Numbered from the stretch's first letter, positions 1-8,631 are shown. The stretch: 64,000 bases of DNA from Shewanella fidelis ATCC BAA-318 (GCF_000518605.1 NZ_JADX01000005.1:310001-374000), one strand, 5' to 3'. Program-made: numbers and translations. Notes: generated by a model not told the origin, from the letters alone.

Positions 1-2011
1 ATTTGTTGCCACCTACAGATAAAGGCACGACAAAAATCGCTGCGATTAAGCTCACTGTGATTGCCGGTTTTAGATAAGGTTTATTTGCCTTGCTATCCTT
101 AGGTTTAGCCTGTTTAGCTTGTATAAGCTCTAGTAGCTTCATTGGCAGTTTAAGCACGGTTAATAGCACTAGCGCCAAGCTAATTGACATAGATATAGGC
201 GGAATAATGGTTGCGCGTAGCGCAGATTTTCCAGTCGACTCAAACACACCACCATTAGCAAACTCAGCTTGCTGAGCTTCTAAAATATTCAGGTATTCAG
301 TGGTCTTACGTTGAATATTTGGCTCAATAATATACTTTTTGAATTGGCGATTATTCCAGTCAGCTAGGGTTGGGCTAACATATAACTCACCCATGCGCTT
401 AGCAATGCGTTGCTGAATTTCATGATGACGCTGGAACCGCGACCAATTTAGGTTTGGTGGCATATCCATATTTTTTGCGCGCATGTTTTTACGCCATTCA
501 ATATCAGCTTGCTGGCGGACTTTGCTGGCAACAGCTTTGTCAAAAGTTAATCGATCGGTAATAGACCAAGTGGTAGGTAAACTTAAGCCTTTTTGTTTAA
601 GCTTCTTGTTGACCTTTACACTGGTTAACTCATGTACTCTAAACGTATGCAAAGAGTTAATACCTAACGGGTAGCCGCCAGATTCTTTGATAAAGTCAGG
701 TTCCATTTTTACCATCAACACATTTTTATAATGATTGACGTCATTGGTATAGACCATACGGTGGTCTTTAAAGCCCGCATCGCCGCCCGTTGCGGCATCA
801 ACCGCTTGCATCGCGGTGAAAAGACCAAAAGTCATCACACCGGCAATAATAGAATTACCGACGTTCTCTGTGGTGGTCACCTCTTCACGAATTAACCAAT
901 CATTAGCTGGAATATAAGGGACGCTTAGCTTTTTGATTTCGCGGTCGTAGTTCTCTTGTAAGCGTTCATAACAGCGGTCACGACTGCTGCCTTTTTTTCT
1001 CTCCCCGCATTTACTGCGACGCTCGAAGTAGTCATAAATCTTTGGTGCAATTTTTTGCGCGCGTGATTCAACTCGGGCTTCATAGGCGGTGACACCTTTT
1101 TGGTACTTTTCCCAACCTTGTTTAATTTGGTTTTGGGTATCTAACCAATATTCATCGGCGCGTTCAGGAGAACTGTCGATTGCTCGATTATATTTGGCAG
1201 AGCCGTTGGCATACTCTTGGTACTTTCCGCGCAGGGTTTGTCGGAAGTTGTCGTAGTCCTGATAGTGGCTAGCAAAATTAGACATGGCTCTATCGCGAAC
1301 AAACTTTTCCATGATCATGCGCTTTTTCTGCGACAGATCATCAACTAGCTTGTCATCGGCATACACTAGGCCACCAAATACCGACAGAAAGGTTTTTTCT
1401 GTGCCGCTATGATCCGTATCTGGATCGTAATGAATACCTTCAAACTGAATTGATTTCTCAATTAAGGCGCTGCGCAACACTTGTGAGATATAGGCCTGTT
1501 GGCGCTCGGCTGCGCTAGATGCATCAATAATAAAACGGTCAACTAACCACTTTTGACCAAAAAATACTGTTGGCCACACTATGATGGCAATTAAGCAAAA
1601 ATAGCCTAAAGCGCGACCCACTTTAGCAACGCGTCTGCCGCTTAATAACATGTCAGCCAGCAATAAGGTTACACCAATACCACTAATGGTACGGCCAAAT
1701 AACTCAACAGCACGTAGATCTTCATGACTAGAGTTACGCCCGCCAGCCACCTCAGTTAATGCGGCATTAAATACCGCTTCTGGAAATAGATAAATCACAG
1801 AGCAGACGAACATCGTCATCAACCACCAAAATGGTTTCCCCGTGGTGGCGATTTGTTGCTCGACTTTTTGTTGTTTTTGCTGCTTAGCCGCGCTTGATTG
1901 CTGCTGTTTTTTTACCTTCTGTAACTCTTTTTCTGCAGCAGCCATTTTTGTTTGGGTTGGTGCAGATTTGAGTAAGCCGGTGGCAAATGGGCTGTTTTTT
2001 CTATCAGTCAT
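1..2011 (-). CDS. Large multi-pass membrane protein, partial (C-terminus outside window)
   Basis: The minus-strand frame from ATG at 2011 stays open to the window edge, giving at least 670 residues without a stop. It begins MTDRKNSPFATG, followed by a Lys/Gln/Ala-rich segment to about residue 55, a membrane cluster (about residues 60-160), a long charged Lys/Arg/Tyr-rich soluble region, a further hydrophobic segment and two more near the visible end. The start codon lies inside the last codons of the upstream lipoprotein gene, an 8-bp overlap that points to translational coupling and a shared job at the envelope. I do not recognise the family. Confidence is high that this is a gene and low on any role. 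Confidence 0.8.
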   Translation of the reverse strand, partial: MTDRKNSPFATGLLKSAPTQTKMAAAEKELQKVKKQQQSSAAKQQKQQKVEQQIATTGKPFWWLMTMFVCSVIYLFPEAVFNAALTEVAGGRNSSHEDLRAVELFGRTISGIGVTLLLADMLLSGRRVAKVGRALGYFCLIAIIVWPTVFFGQKWLVDRFIIDASSAAERQQAYISQVLRSALIEKSIQFEGIHYDPDTDHSGTEKTFLSVFGGLVYADDKLVDDLSQKKRMIMEKFVRDRAMSNFASHYQDYDNFRQTLRGKYQEYANGSAKYNRAIDSSPERADEYWLDTQNQIKQGWEKYQKGVTAYEARVESRAQKIAPKIYDYFERRSKCGERKKGSSRDRCYERLQENYDREIKKLSVPYIPANDWLIREEVTTTENVGNSIIAGVMTFGLFTAMQAVDAATGGDAGFKDHRMVYTNDVNHYKNVLMVKMEPDFIKESGGYPLGINSLHTFRVHELTSVKVNKKLKQKGLSLPTTWSITDRLTFDKAVASKVRQQADIEWRKNMRAKNMDMPPNLNWSRFQRHHEIQQRIAKRMGELYVSPTLADWNNRQFKKYIIEPNIQRKTTEYLNILEAQQAEFANGGVFESTGKSALRATIIPPISMSISLALVLLTVLKLPMKLLELIQAKQAKPKDSKANKPYLKPAITVSLIAAIFVVPLSVGGNK

Positions 2012-3464
2012 TGTTGCTACTTGGTAGGGTTAAAATAATGGTTTTGCTGTTAGTTGTATCGATCTCTTCATCAACAATGATTGGAAAACCAAAGGCATCA
2101 GTGTTAGCGATCTTACGGGTGGCTTTTTGGGTTTTAGTCTTGGCACTTGCAATAGACTTAAGGCCAGAATTTAACGAGATATAATAGCCTTCTTGTTGAT
2201 AACCCAGCATTTCATTGAGGCGGTCAAAGTCAGCATCACTTGGCAGTGAAGCAATATATTTGCCAGCCGCAGTCAGTGGTTGATAGCGCTTTTTAGGGAT
2301 CGCAGCCTTAAATAGTTTTTGGCAAATTTTATAGGGAGTATTATCGACAATTACGCCATCAGGCAGTTTCGCTTTAGACAAGCGTGTAAGCTGTGATTGG
2401 TGATAGTCAGTGCCATTGATACTGTAGCTATACACTTTCATACCGTAGCGATGAGCACTATTTAACACGCTTGGGTTTTGCATAAAACTACGAATATCTA
2501 AATGTAAGCCTGAGTTACTGCCTAATTTATCGTTGATCTTTTTGATCCCAGCAGATGAAGCGTAGTTTTTATAACGCGAGCGATAGCGCTTGGTGCCATA
2601 CTTGCCTGCAAATTCGATAATATTCTGATTGTCTTGGTAGTAGTCGTCGTTACGTGCACCACGGCGCAGATCGGCTGCGACTTTATCGACGCTGGTTGGG
2701 TGTGCTCCTTGTACAAATCCTAGGTAGGTATAAGGATTAATCCCACGCAGTTTTTCAAGCATATCCATGTCTGACGACGAAAAATAATAGCCACCTATGC
2801 CTACGGTATGGCGTAGCATATTGTCCAGTTCAGCTAGCTCTTGTCCATTGGCCTCAGACTTTATTTCTACGTTGAGCAGTTGGCCAGCGCCTCGGTAAGC
2901 TGCAAAGGCGGTAAAAGCCTCATAAGCCGTAATAGGGCGGATGTCTAAAAGCTCATTTGAGCCCTTAGCACGCAACTTTAAATTGGCATATTGCTTACGG
3001 CTCATACGTTCAAGTTTAAAGCGCTCACCAGTGTAATAAACCGTAGCGCGGCCAGTTTGGCTATCGTGGTGATTAACCCAAGTGCCGTCTTTAAGCTGCA
3101 TGACATCAATTTCAACACTGTTGTAGTTATCGATAAGTGCAGCTGCAATTGCAGTACTGCTACTTTCCGGATAACGAAAATCACCACGGTGAGCCGAAAT
3201 ATCAAGCGGACACTGCTTAATTGATATCATTTTAATGTGGCCGTTTTCCGCCATATACAAGTTGCGATCAGCTAAAGCTAGCTGAATATCAAGCATGTCT
3301 TGGCCATCGACTTTGACGTCGCTTGGTAAATGGCTAAGTGCCGCAGGAATGATTTTTGCCGGTGCCGGAGGGGCTGATGGCGTCGATTTACAACCAGAAA
3401 GCGCTAAGAGTGTAATAAGTAGTACCGCAAAGTAACGGCGAGGGTTTTGTATGCAACTTGTCAT
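2004..3464 (-). CDS. Glycerophosphodiester phosphodiesterase-like lipoprotein
   Basis: The 486-residue product has a lipoprotein signal with lipobox LSGC near residue 25, so it is probably anchored to a periplasm-facing membrane. From about residue 87 it shows GDPD hallmarks: AHRGDFRYPESS (catalytic His-Arg plus Glu), then EIDVMQLKDGTWVNHHD (metal-binding Glu/Asp and second catalytic His). GDPD enzymes hydrolyse glycerophosphodiesters to glycerol-3-phosphate and an alcohol; the substrate here is unknown. At 486 residues it is longer than a minimal GDPD of about 250-300, leaving an unassigned C-terminal part. AGGGA lies just before the ATG. It overlaps the next gene by 8 bp. A decayed copy of its 5' end lies at 4241-4450. 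Confidence 0.82.
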   Translation of the reverse strand: MTSCIQNPRRYFAVLLITLLALSGCKSTPSAPPAPAKIIPAALSHLPSDVKVDGQDMLDIQLALADRNLYMAENGHIKMISIKQCPLDISAHRGDFRYPESSSTAIAAALIDNYNSVEIDVMQLKDGTWVNHHDSQTGRATVYYTGERFKLERMSRKQYANLKLRAKGSNELLDIRPITAYEAFTAFAAYRGAGQLLNVEIKSEANGQELAELDNMLRHTVGIGGYYFSSSDMDMLEKLRGINPYTYLGFVQGAHPTSVDKVAADLRRGARNDDYYQDNQNIIEFAGKYGTKRYRSRYKNYASSAGIKKINDKLGSNSGLHLDIRSFMQNPSVLNSAHRYGMKVYSYSINGTDYHQSQLTRLSKAKLPDGVIVDNTPYKICQKLFKAAIPKKRYQPLTAAGKYIASLPSDADFDRLNEMLGYQQEGYYISLNSGLKSIASAKTKTQKATRKIANTDAFGFPIIVDEEIDTTNSKTIILTLPSSNND

Positions 3465-3829
3465 AGTCCCTAAAACACAAGTTATTAATTATTCGAGCTT
3501 TATACTCGAAATGAAGCTTCAGTACAACGCTGCTTATAAGGCGTTTTAACGTAAGCGATTGATAAAATTAAGATTGAATTAATTTTGAGCTATGCAAATT
3601 TTACATAATGTGACATATGCATAGAGGATAACTGTCAAAATAATCAATTTCGTCAGTAATTTGGCTAGAGTGTGTGACCTTCTTCAAAAGAATAAAAGCA
3701 AGATATTGTCTGGCAGGTATACACCTGTGTAGTCTTGTGGTTGTTCGTTATTCATACGCGATGTGATTATACCGTTCGAATTTATGTTGAGTGTCTACTT
3801 GTTTTACTTCATTACGATAGAGGACTTTT
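3465..3829. promoter_or_regulatory. Divergent intergenic region, source of a local duplication
   Basis: These 365 bp separate the lipoprotein operon (minus) from the first small secreted protein (plus) and must hold both promoters. The part around 3591-3670 recurs at about 4369-4450. Two direct copies of TATGCAA, at 3450-3456 and 3591-3597, mark the ends of a segment missing from the second copy. No convincing operator was identified. Confidence 0.5.
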
Positions 3830-4165
3830 ATGAAAAGAATACTATTACTTGTTATTTTTTATTACTTGAGTTTTAACTTGTATGCGACTCCATATGGTGT
3901 AAATCGGGGCTATGACTGCGAAAGTTTAAATGGTCACCTTGAGAATCAGCTTGCTACAGCACCTGAGAGGGAAATTAGAACAAGTCTGAACAATTGGGAA
4001 GAGCATAGAGGGGAGATCCCAGCCTTAGAAATACCACTAGTCAACGTCGTTTACATTTTGTGTGAGGAGGAAAGAAATGCTGAGCGTCAGGTTAAAGATA
4101 TTGTTTTTGATATTTTGGAACAAGCAGAGTATCGAGAAAGTTTAGCGTCTAGACTAAAATACTAA
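3830..4165 (+). CDS. Small secreted protein, tandem paralog 1
   Basis: This 111-residue protein has a signal peptide (MKRILLLVIFYYLSFNLYA, cleavage probably after the Ala). The mature part is small, charged and probably helical, with two cysteines: one in YDCESLN, the other in ILCEEERN. An AGAGGA motif precedes the ATG. It shares a clear scaffold with the product of 4662-4973 (YDC-x-x-LN, PER-x-IR, SLNxW, IPxLxI, LVNxVY, C-x-EERNxERQ, DIVFDIL). I do not recognise the family. The cysteine pair and signal suggest a folded periplasmic or secreted protein. Confidence 0.75.
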   Translation: MKRILLLVIFYYLSFNLYATPYGVNRGYDCESLNGHLENQLATAPEREIRTSLNNWEEHRGEIPALEIPLVNVVYILCEEERNAERQVKDIVFDILEQAEYRESLASRLKY

Positions 4166-4240
4166 ACTTAAGTTTCTAATATAAAAGTATTTTCAAAGGT
4201 TAGTTAACTTCTATTCTTGTCATTAAGAATCATATCGTTC

Positions 4241-4450
4241 GGTAAATGGCTAAGTGCAGCGTGAATGTTTTTGCCTTTGCCAGATGGGAGGTGGAATGGC
4301 GTCTATTTTCAGCCCGAAAGCACAAAGAGTGTAACCCATAGTGCGTCAAAGTAACGGCGAGGGTTTTGTATGCAAATTTTACATAATGTGGTGTATGCAA
4401 AGAGGGTAACTGTAAAAAATTACTATTTATCAATATATTGGCTACAGGGA
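4241..4450 (-). pseudogene. Decayed duplicate of the GDPD lipoprotein 5' end and its upstream region
   Basis: On the minus strand this segment repeats the start of the lipoprotein gene (3325-3456) and then, after a jump, its upstream region (3591-3670). Shared blocks include GGTAAATGGCTAAGTGC and AAAGTAACGGCGAGGG. The copy lacks 141 bp present between two TATGCAA heptamers of the parent, as expected from recombination between those short repeats. The start codon region is gone and the reading frame is broken, so it is not a gene. The short minus-strand ORF seen here is a relic. Confidence 0.75.
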
Positions 4451-4661
4451 TTAGTTATAAATTGTCTGTTAGTTAATCGCTGTTAAACAGGGGGGACAGA
4501 ATACTAACTAGGCAAATCTGACTCAATATCAAGTAATTAGCGCCATTGTAAAGTGCTGCTCATCAAGTCGATACTCACAATAAGCAAATATATTTTTTGA
4601 GAACATTTAATACGTTATTACATGCTCTCACTTTTTAAGTGTAATTGTTTAGGGGCTGACA

Positions 4662-4973
4662 ATGGGAAAAGTACTAATAAACTTACTTGTCTATAGCGTG
4701 AGCTTCCATTTATTTGCGATCCCGTATGATGTAAAGCAAAGTTATGATTGTAATAGGCTAAATAGTGATCTTGCTAACCACATTGCAATAACACCTGAAA
4801 GAAAAATTAGAGAGAGTTTGAATAGCTGGAAGCTATACACAGGTAAAATACCTGAGCTGAAAATATCTCTAGTCAATGCTGTCTATTTTTACTGTAAAGA
4901 AGAGAGGAACAGTGAGCGTCAGATCCAAGATATTGTGTTTGATATTTTGACAGAACCATATTGCTGTAGCTGA
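4662..4973 (+). CDS. Small secreted protein, tandem paralog 2
   Basis: The 103-residue product has a signal peptide (MGKVLINLLVYSVSFHLFA) and is a diverged paralog of the 111-residue protein at 3830-4165. It keeps the two shared cysteines and the PERKIRESLNSW and EERNSERQ-x-QDIVFDIL blocks. The C-terminus is shorter and ends in a different tail (PYCCS), adding two cysteines. The base composition is AT-rich. GGGGCTGACA precedes the ATG. It arose with the nearby pseudogene copy by duplication of the lipoprotein/small-protein intergenic unit. Function is unknown. Confidence 0.7.
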   Translation: MGKVLINLLVYSVSFHLFAIPYDVKQSYDCNRLNSDLANHIAITPERKIRESLNSWKLYTGKIPELKISLVNAVYFYCKEERNSERQIQDIVFDILTEPYCCS

Positions 4974-5067
4974 CTTTATACCGTTTTAGGTTGTTGAGCT
5001 GTCTATGTTGATTTGTCGATGTTGATTAAGGCTAGCTTCTGCCGAGTAAAACAACTTTTTTATCAAG

Positions 5068-5762
5068 AGTCCGACAGGTCGGTATAACCAATACTTAGAT
5101 ACAAAAAAGCCACTCTGTCATCAACAAAGTGGCTTTGTAATTAGGTGTTCCCCGCAGTCTGTTCATAGAAAGTCCGACAGGTCGGTACATCTTATGCGTA
5201 GATACAAAAAAACCATCATTATTGCTAACGATGGTTTTGTAATTAGATGTTCCCCTCAATGTTTTGACTGAGAGTCCGACAGGTCGGTATAACCAATGCG
5301 TAGGTACAAAAAAACCACTCTGTCATCAACAAAGTGGTTTTGTAATTAGATGTTCCCCGCAGTCTGTTCATAGAAAGTCCGGCAGGTCGGTGTAACCAAT
5401 ACTTAGGTACAAAAAAGCCACCTCGGTTGAGATGGCTTAATGTAAAAGTTAGATGTTCCCCTCAATGTTTTGGCTGAGAGTCCGACAGGTCGGTATATCT
5501 TATGCGTAGATACAAAAAAACCATCATTATTGCTAACGATGGTTTTGTAATTAGATGTTCCCCTCAATGTTTTGACTGAGAGTCCGACAGGTCGGTATAA
5601 CCAATGCGTAGGTACAAAAAAACCACTCTGTCATCAACAAAGTGGTTTTGTAATTAGATGTTCCCCGCAGTCTGTTCATAGAAAGTCCGGCAGGTCGGTG
5701 TAACCAATACTTAGGTACAAAAAAGCCACCTCGGTTGAGATGGCTTAATGTAAAAGTTAGAT
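5068..5762 (-). repeat. Seven tandem ~103-bp units with terminator hairpins, downstream of 6S RNA
   Basis: Units start at 5068, 5171, 5273, 5376, 5479, 5581 and 5684 (period 102-103 bp). Read on the minus strand, the 6S RNA direction, each unit has a stem-loop followed by a run of T (terminator form), then a CCGAC/GTCGG mini-hairpin (CCGGC in two units), then GGGGAACATCTAA (one base differs in unit 1), the sequence that also closes 6S RNA. Units 2-3-4 recur nearly unchanged as 5-6-7 (period 308 bp), so a three-unit block was duplicated recently. Stems differ between units but stay paired, for example GCCACT/AGTGGC against ACCACT/AGTGGT, which argues for selection at RNA level. The short ORFs crossing the array look spurious. 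Confidence 0.85.
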
Positions 5763-5943
5763 GTTCCCCGGAATACCGACCGCCGGTGTAGCCCTTGAAC
5801 CGTAGGTTCAAGGCGGGTAAATGAGTACCTCCTAAGGCTTCTCGATACGAGCCGAGCTTGCACAATGTCAGTAAAACATTCACCCTGGGTTTGTAAGTAT
5901 CGGCACAGGGACATTACCAGCTAGCGAATACCCCAGGGAACAA
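5763..5943 (-). ncRNA. ssrS: 6S RNA
   Basis: 6S RNA binds the sigma-70 RNA polymerase holoenzyme and mimics an open promoter, tuning transcription in stationary phase. On the minus strand the segment starts GTTCCCTGGGG and ends CCGGGGAAC, forming the closing stem. It contains CGAGAAGCCTTA and a stem from CCTTGAACC and GGTTCAAGG, both close to what I recall of the E. coli RNA. It lies directly downstream of zapA on the same strand, as in enterobacteria; the usual next gene, fau/ygfA, is not present and a repeat array follows instead. A TATAAT at 6023-6028 (minus) is a possible upstream promoter. Exact ends are uncertain by a few bases. Confidence 0.9.
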
Positions 5944-6035
5944 AACTTGTGTTCGTAAACCAGTCGGGTGACTAAAATGGGCTTACGATAAAACTGTTTT
6001 CAGTGCTAATAAAGCAACTGCGATTATAGCTATTT

Positions 6036-6344
6036 TTAGTCAGCTTTTGTAGCGCGATCAACCAGCGCGACTTCAAGTGTTGACTGCAGCAAACCGATTT
6101 TTTCATCCATTTGCTTAATATATTCTTGATTCTTTTGCTGTTCTTCTAACAGCTCATAACCGATATTCAATGCTGCCATAATGGCAATTTCTTCACGGCT
6201 AATATTGTTAGTACGTGCTTTAAGCGAGGTTAATTGCTTTTCGAGATTATTAGCCACATGCCTAAGCGCAGCTTCTCGCCCCTCAGGACAAGCAATAGAG
6301 TAGGTACGACCCAAAAGAGTGATATCAATCGCCTTGCTACTCAT
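6036..6344 (-). CDS. zapA: Cell division protein ZapA
   Basis: The 102-residue protein matches ZapA in length and layout: an N-terminal beta-rich head (IDITLLGRTYSIACPEG, then EAALRHVANNLEKQL) and a C-terminal coiled coil (about residues 50-95, ELLEEQQKNQEYIKQMDEKIGLLQ). ZapA binds FtsZ and promotes bundling and stability of the Z ring. It is divergent from ygfB and directly upstream of 6S RNA, the standard gammaproteobacterial arrangement. Confidence 0.92.
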   Translation of the reverse strand: MSSKAIDITLLGRTYSIACPEGREAALRHVANNLEKQLTSLKARTNNISREEIAIMAALNIGYELLEEQQKNQEYIKQMDEKIGLLQSTLEVALVDRATKAD

Positions 6345-6700
6345 TTCGAAAAGAATCCTTTAACCATGTACTTTAGCGGACTATATCGGTCTCAATGCTA
6401 AAGTGCAACACGATAAACGCGCAAACTCGCGCAGTTTAGATTAATTGTTGTTTAGATCGCCATTGGCGTACAAACATAGAGCGGTTAAGGGCTTTTCTTA
6501 GTCAATCACAGGCTAATATTAAGTCTCAACTCAGTTTAAGTTAAGTATGTTTGCCATGCGGTCATGGTTCTGTTTGCTTAGGAATGCAGCATTTGTGGTT
6601 TATAGCACAAAGTTTTGCCGACTTTATGGCGCCGACTCTTGGTCGGCACCCGCACTTCTGCTAGCATGAAGTCAGTAAATTTTGTGATTGGAAACTCTTT
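6345..6700. promoter_or_regulatory. Divergent zapA / ygfB intergenic region
   Basis: These 356 bp must hold promoters for zapA (minus) and ygfB (plus). A short GCCGAC/GTCGGC hairpin lies near 6628-6645, upstream of ygfB. I see no ORF, tRNA or strong operator here. Confidence 0.4.
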
Positions 6701-7276
6701 ATGGCTAGCCTACCTACGTTGCAGATGGATAAATTACTCGCAGCACTTAATGACGCTGAAGTTGGTCAGCACCCAGTTGAAGTTCACGGCGCACTGGTCG
6801 GATTGATCTGCGGTGGTGTAGAGCAAAAACCTTCAGGTTGGACTCAGCCTCTACTTGAGCTGATGAACGACGGCCAAGCACTGCCAAAAGAGCTACAAAG
6901 TCTGATTAATGATCTGTACGAAGATGCAGTAACTCGTTTGTCAGATACCGACTTTGGCTTTAGCCCTATGCTACCACAAGAAGAAGAGTCGCTGTCTAAA
7001 CGTGTTGAAGCGTTATCGCTTTGGGTACAGAGCTTTTTAACCGGCATTGCGATTATTCAGCCTAAATTAAATCAAGCGCCTTTAGATGTGCGTGAAGTGA
7101 TCCAAGACTTATCTGAAATCGCCCAAGTTGAATTTGATGTTGCCGAAGATGAAGAATCAGAAGCAGCATTGATTGAACTGATGGAGTTCACTCGCATGGC
7201 AGCATTAATGTGCTATGCGGAATTTGGCCCTGAAGTTGATGACAACGAGCCTATTGACGTGGGTGTAATGCACTAA
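6701..7276 (+). CDS. ygfB: UPF0149 family protein YgfB
   Basis: The 191-residue acidic protein has the UPF0149/YgfB layout: an N-terminal HGALVGLICGG block (residues about 30-40), an LSLWVQSFLTG block in the middle and a C-terminal RMAALMCYAEF helix. E. coli YgfB is encoded between zapA and the ubi genes, as here. Its molecular role is not settled from sequence. Unlike in E. coli, no pepP follows; ubiH comes next after about 95 bp. A hairpin with a T run at 7299-7325 may end its transcript. Confidence 0.88.
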   Translation: MASLPTLQMDKLLAALNDAEVGQHPVEVHGALVGLICGGVEQKPSGWTQPLLELMNDGQALPKELQSLINDLYEDAVTRLSDTDFGFSPMLPQEEESLSKRVEALSLWVQSFLTGIAIIQPKLNQAPLDVREVIQDLSEIAQVEFDVAEDEESEAALIELMEFTRMAALMCYAEFGPEVDDNEPIDVGVMH

Positions 7277-7298
7277 CACCAGTTTGAATTAATTACCG

Positions 7299-7325
7299 CC
7301 ATCGCTGTTGCTGCATGGCGGTTTT
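7299..7325 (+). terminator. Intrinsic terminator between ygfB and ubiH
   Basis: CCGCCAT and ATGGCGG pair around a GC-rich loop and are followed by TTTTT. The ATG at 7315 lies inside the right arm, which speaks against its use as the ubiH start and favours ATG 7372. Confidence 0.6.
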
Positions 7326-7371
7326 TGTATCAGCAACAGCTAACTTATTTTGTTATTGGACAATACATTGC

Positions 7372-8631
7372 ATGGCGAACCTTAACCAACACGCTGATGT
7401 AGCAAGTACCACAGAAATTAATCATGTCGATATCGCCATTGTTGGCGGTGCGATGGCGGGGGCAACCTTAGCGCTTGGCTTAGCTGAGCTGGCAAAGCAG
7501 CAGGCTGGCAGTAAGCCAATAACAATTGCCCTGATTGAAGCACACAAGCCAAGTCGCGAGCATCCCGGCTTTGACGCCCGTTCAATTGCTATTTCTCATG
7601 GTTCTATTTTTGAACTTAAACAGTTGGGCTTGTGGCAGCATTTAGATCCGCTGGCTGAGCCTATTCACAATATCCATATCTCCGAGCGCGGTAATTTTGG
7701 TATGACAGAGCTTAATCGCGAGTCATTTCACCTGCCTTATCTTGGAAAAGTGGTTGAACTGGAGGCGGTGGGTAAAAAGTTATTTAGCCTACTTGAACAA
7801 AGTGATGTGGCACTTTATTGTCCGGCTAAGTTACAAAATGTTGTTGCAGGCATAGATTCACAGCTATTGACGTTAGATGATGGGCAACAGATCGCAGCTA
7901 AATTACTTATTGCGGCTGATGGGGTTAACTCTAAAGTACGTCAAGCTTTTAAACAGCCGCTTGAACAAGTCGACTTTAATCAAACTGCAATTATTGCCAA
8001 TATTCAAGTAGAGCAACCGCATCACGGCTGGGCTTATGAACGCTTTACCCAAACTGGCCCACTGGCCTTGTTGCCAATGGCAACCAGCCAAGGTGAGTCA
8101 CGTTTATCTATGGTGTGGGCGTTAGATCCGACTAATGCCGAGCGTTTATTAAAGGCGCCTAAAGCAGAGTTTATTAGCGAGCTGCAGCAGGCTTTTGGTT
8201 ATCGAGCAGGGCGTTTTACCGATGTCGGTGAACGTTTCAGTTATCCGTTAATGTTGTCGTACATGGCAAGACCGATATATCAGCGTACTATCTTTTTAGG
8301 CAATGCTGCGCAAACGCTACACCCAATTGCAGGCCAAGGTTTTAACTTAGGTCTACGTGATGTGGTATGTGTGCTAGATGTACTAAAGCAAGTACTTACT
8401 AACCCTGAAGGGCATGATATTGGCAGTGCGGTAGTGACTCATGCCTATCTTGAACGGCGCAAAGCCGACAGACAAAGCACCATGAACAATATCGAATTCT
8501 TAGTACGTGGCTTTTCAAATGATTACTGGCCGCTGGTGATAGGGCGTAACCTAGGCTTACGCTTGTTGTCATGGTTTCCACCATTAAAGGCACCGGTGGC
8601 GCGCCGAGCGATGGGTTGGCATAAAGGTTAA
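7372..8631 (+). CDS. ubiH: FAD-dependent 2-octaprenyl-6-methoxyphenol hydroxylase
   Basis: This aromatic-ring monooxygenase of ubiquinone synthesis belongs to the UbiH/COQ6 family. It shows an N-terminal Rossmann motif (DIAIVGGAMAGATLALGL), the FDARSIAIS segment, and the second FAD motif GNAAQTLHPIAGQGFNLGLRD, where the usual GDAAH is GNAAQ. With start at 7372 it has 419 residues, normal for the family; the frame opens earlier at 7315 but that ATG sits in a terminator hairpin. It precedes ubiI as in E. coli. Assignment between UbiH, UbiI and UbiF rests on order and similarity. Confidence 0.85.
   Translation: MANLNQHADVASTTEINHVDIAIVGGAMAGATLALGLAELAKQQAGSKPITIALIEAHKPSREHPGFDARSIAISHGSIFELKQLGLWQHLDPLAEPIHNIHISERGNFGMTELNRESFHLPYLGKVVELEAVGKKLFSLLEQSDVALYCPAKLQNVVAGIDSQLLTLDDGQQIAAKLLIAADGVNSKVRQAFKQPLEQVDFNQTAIIANIQVEQPHHGWAYERFTQTGPLALLPMATSQGESRLSMVWALDPTNAERLLKAPKAEFISELQQAFGYRAGRFTDVGERFSYPLMLSYMARPIYQRTIFLGNAAQTLHPIAGQGFNLGLRDVVCVLDVLKQVLTNPEGHDIGSAVVTHAYLERRKADRQSTMNNIEFLVRGFSNDYWPLVIGRNLGLRLLSWFPPLKAPVARRAMGWHKG

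Noticed and set aside
3610..3625. CRP site near TGTGACATATGCAT
   Set aside because: The second half-site does not match TCACA at the required spacing.
5068..5762. CRISPR array
   Set aside because: Units are about 103 bp, near-identical along their length with no unique spacers, and no cas genes are present.
5551..5914. Two minus-strand ORFs of 110 and 67 residues
   Set aside because: They run through 6S RNA and the repeat units; length and composition come from the repeated RNA elements, and no ribosome site is seen.
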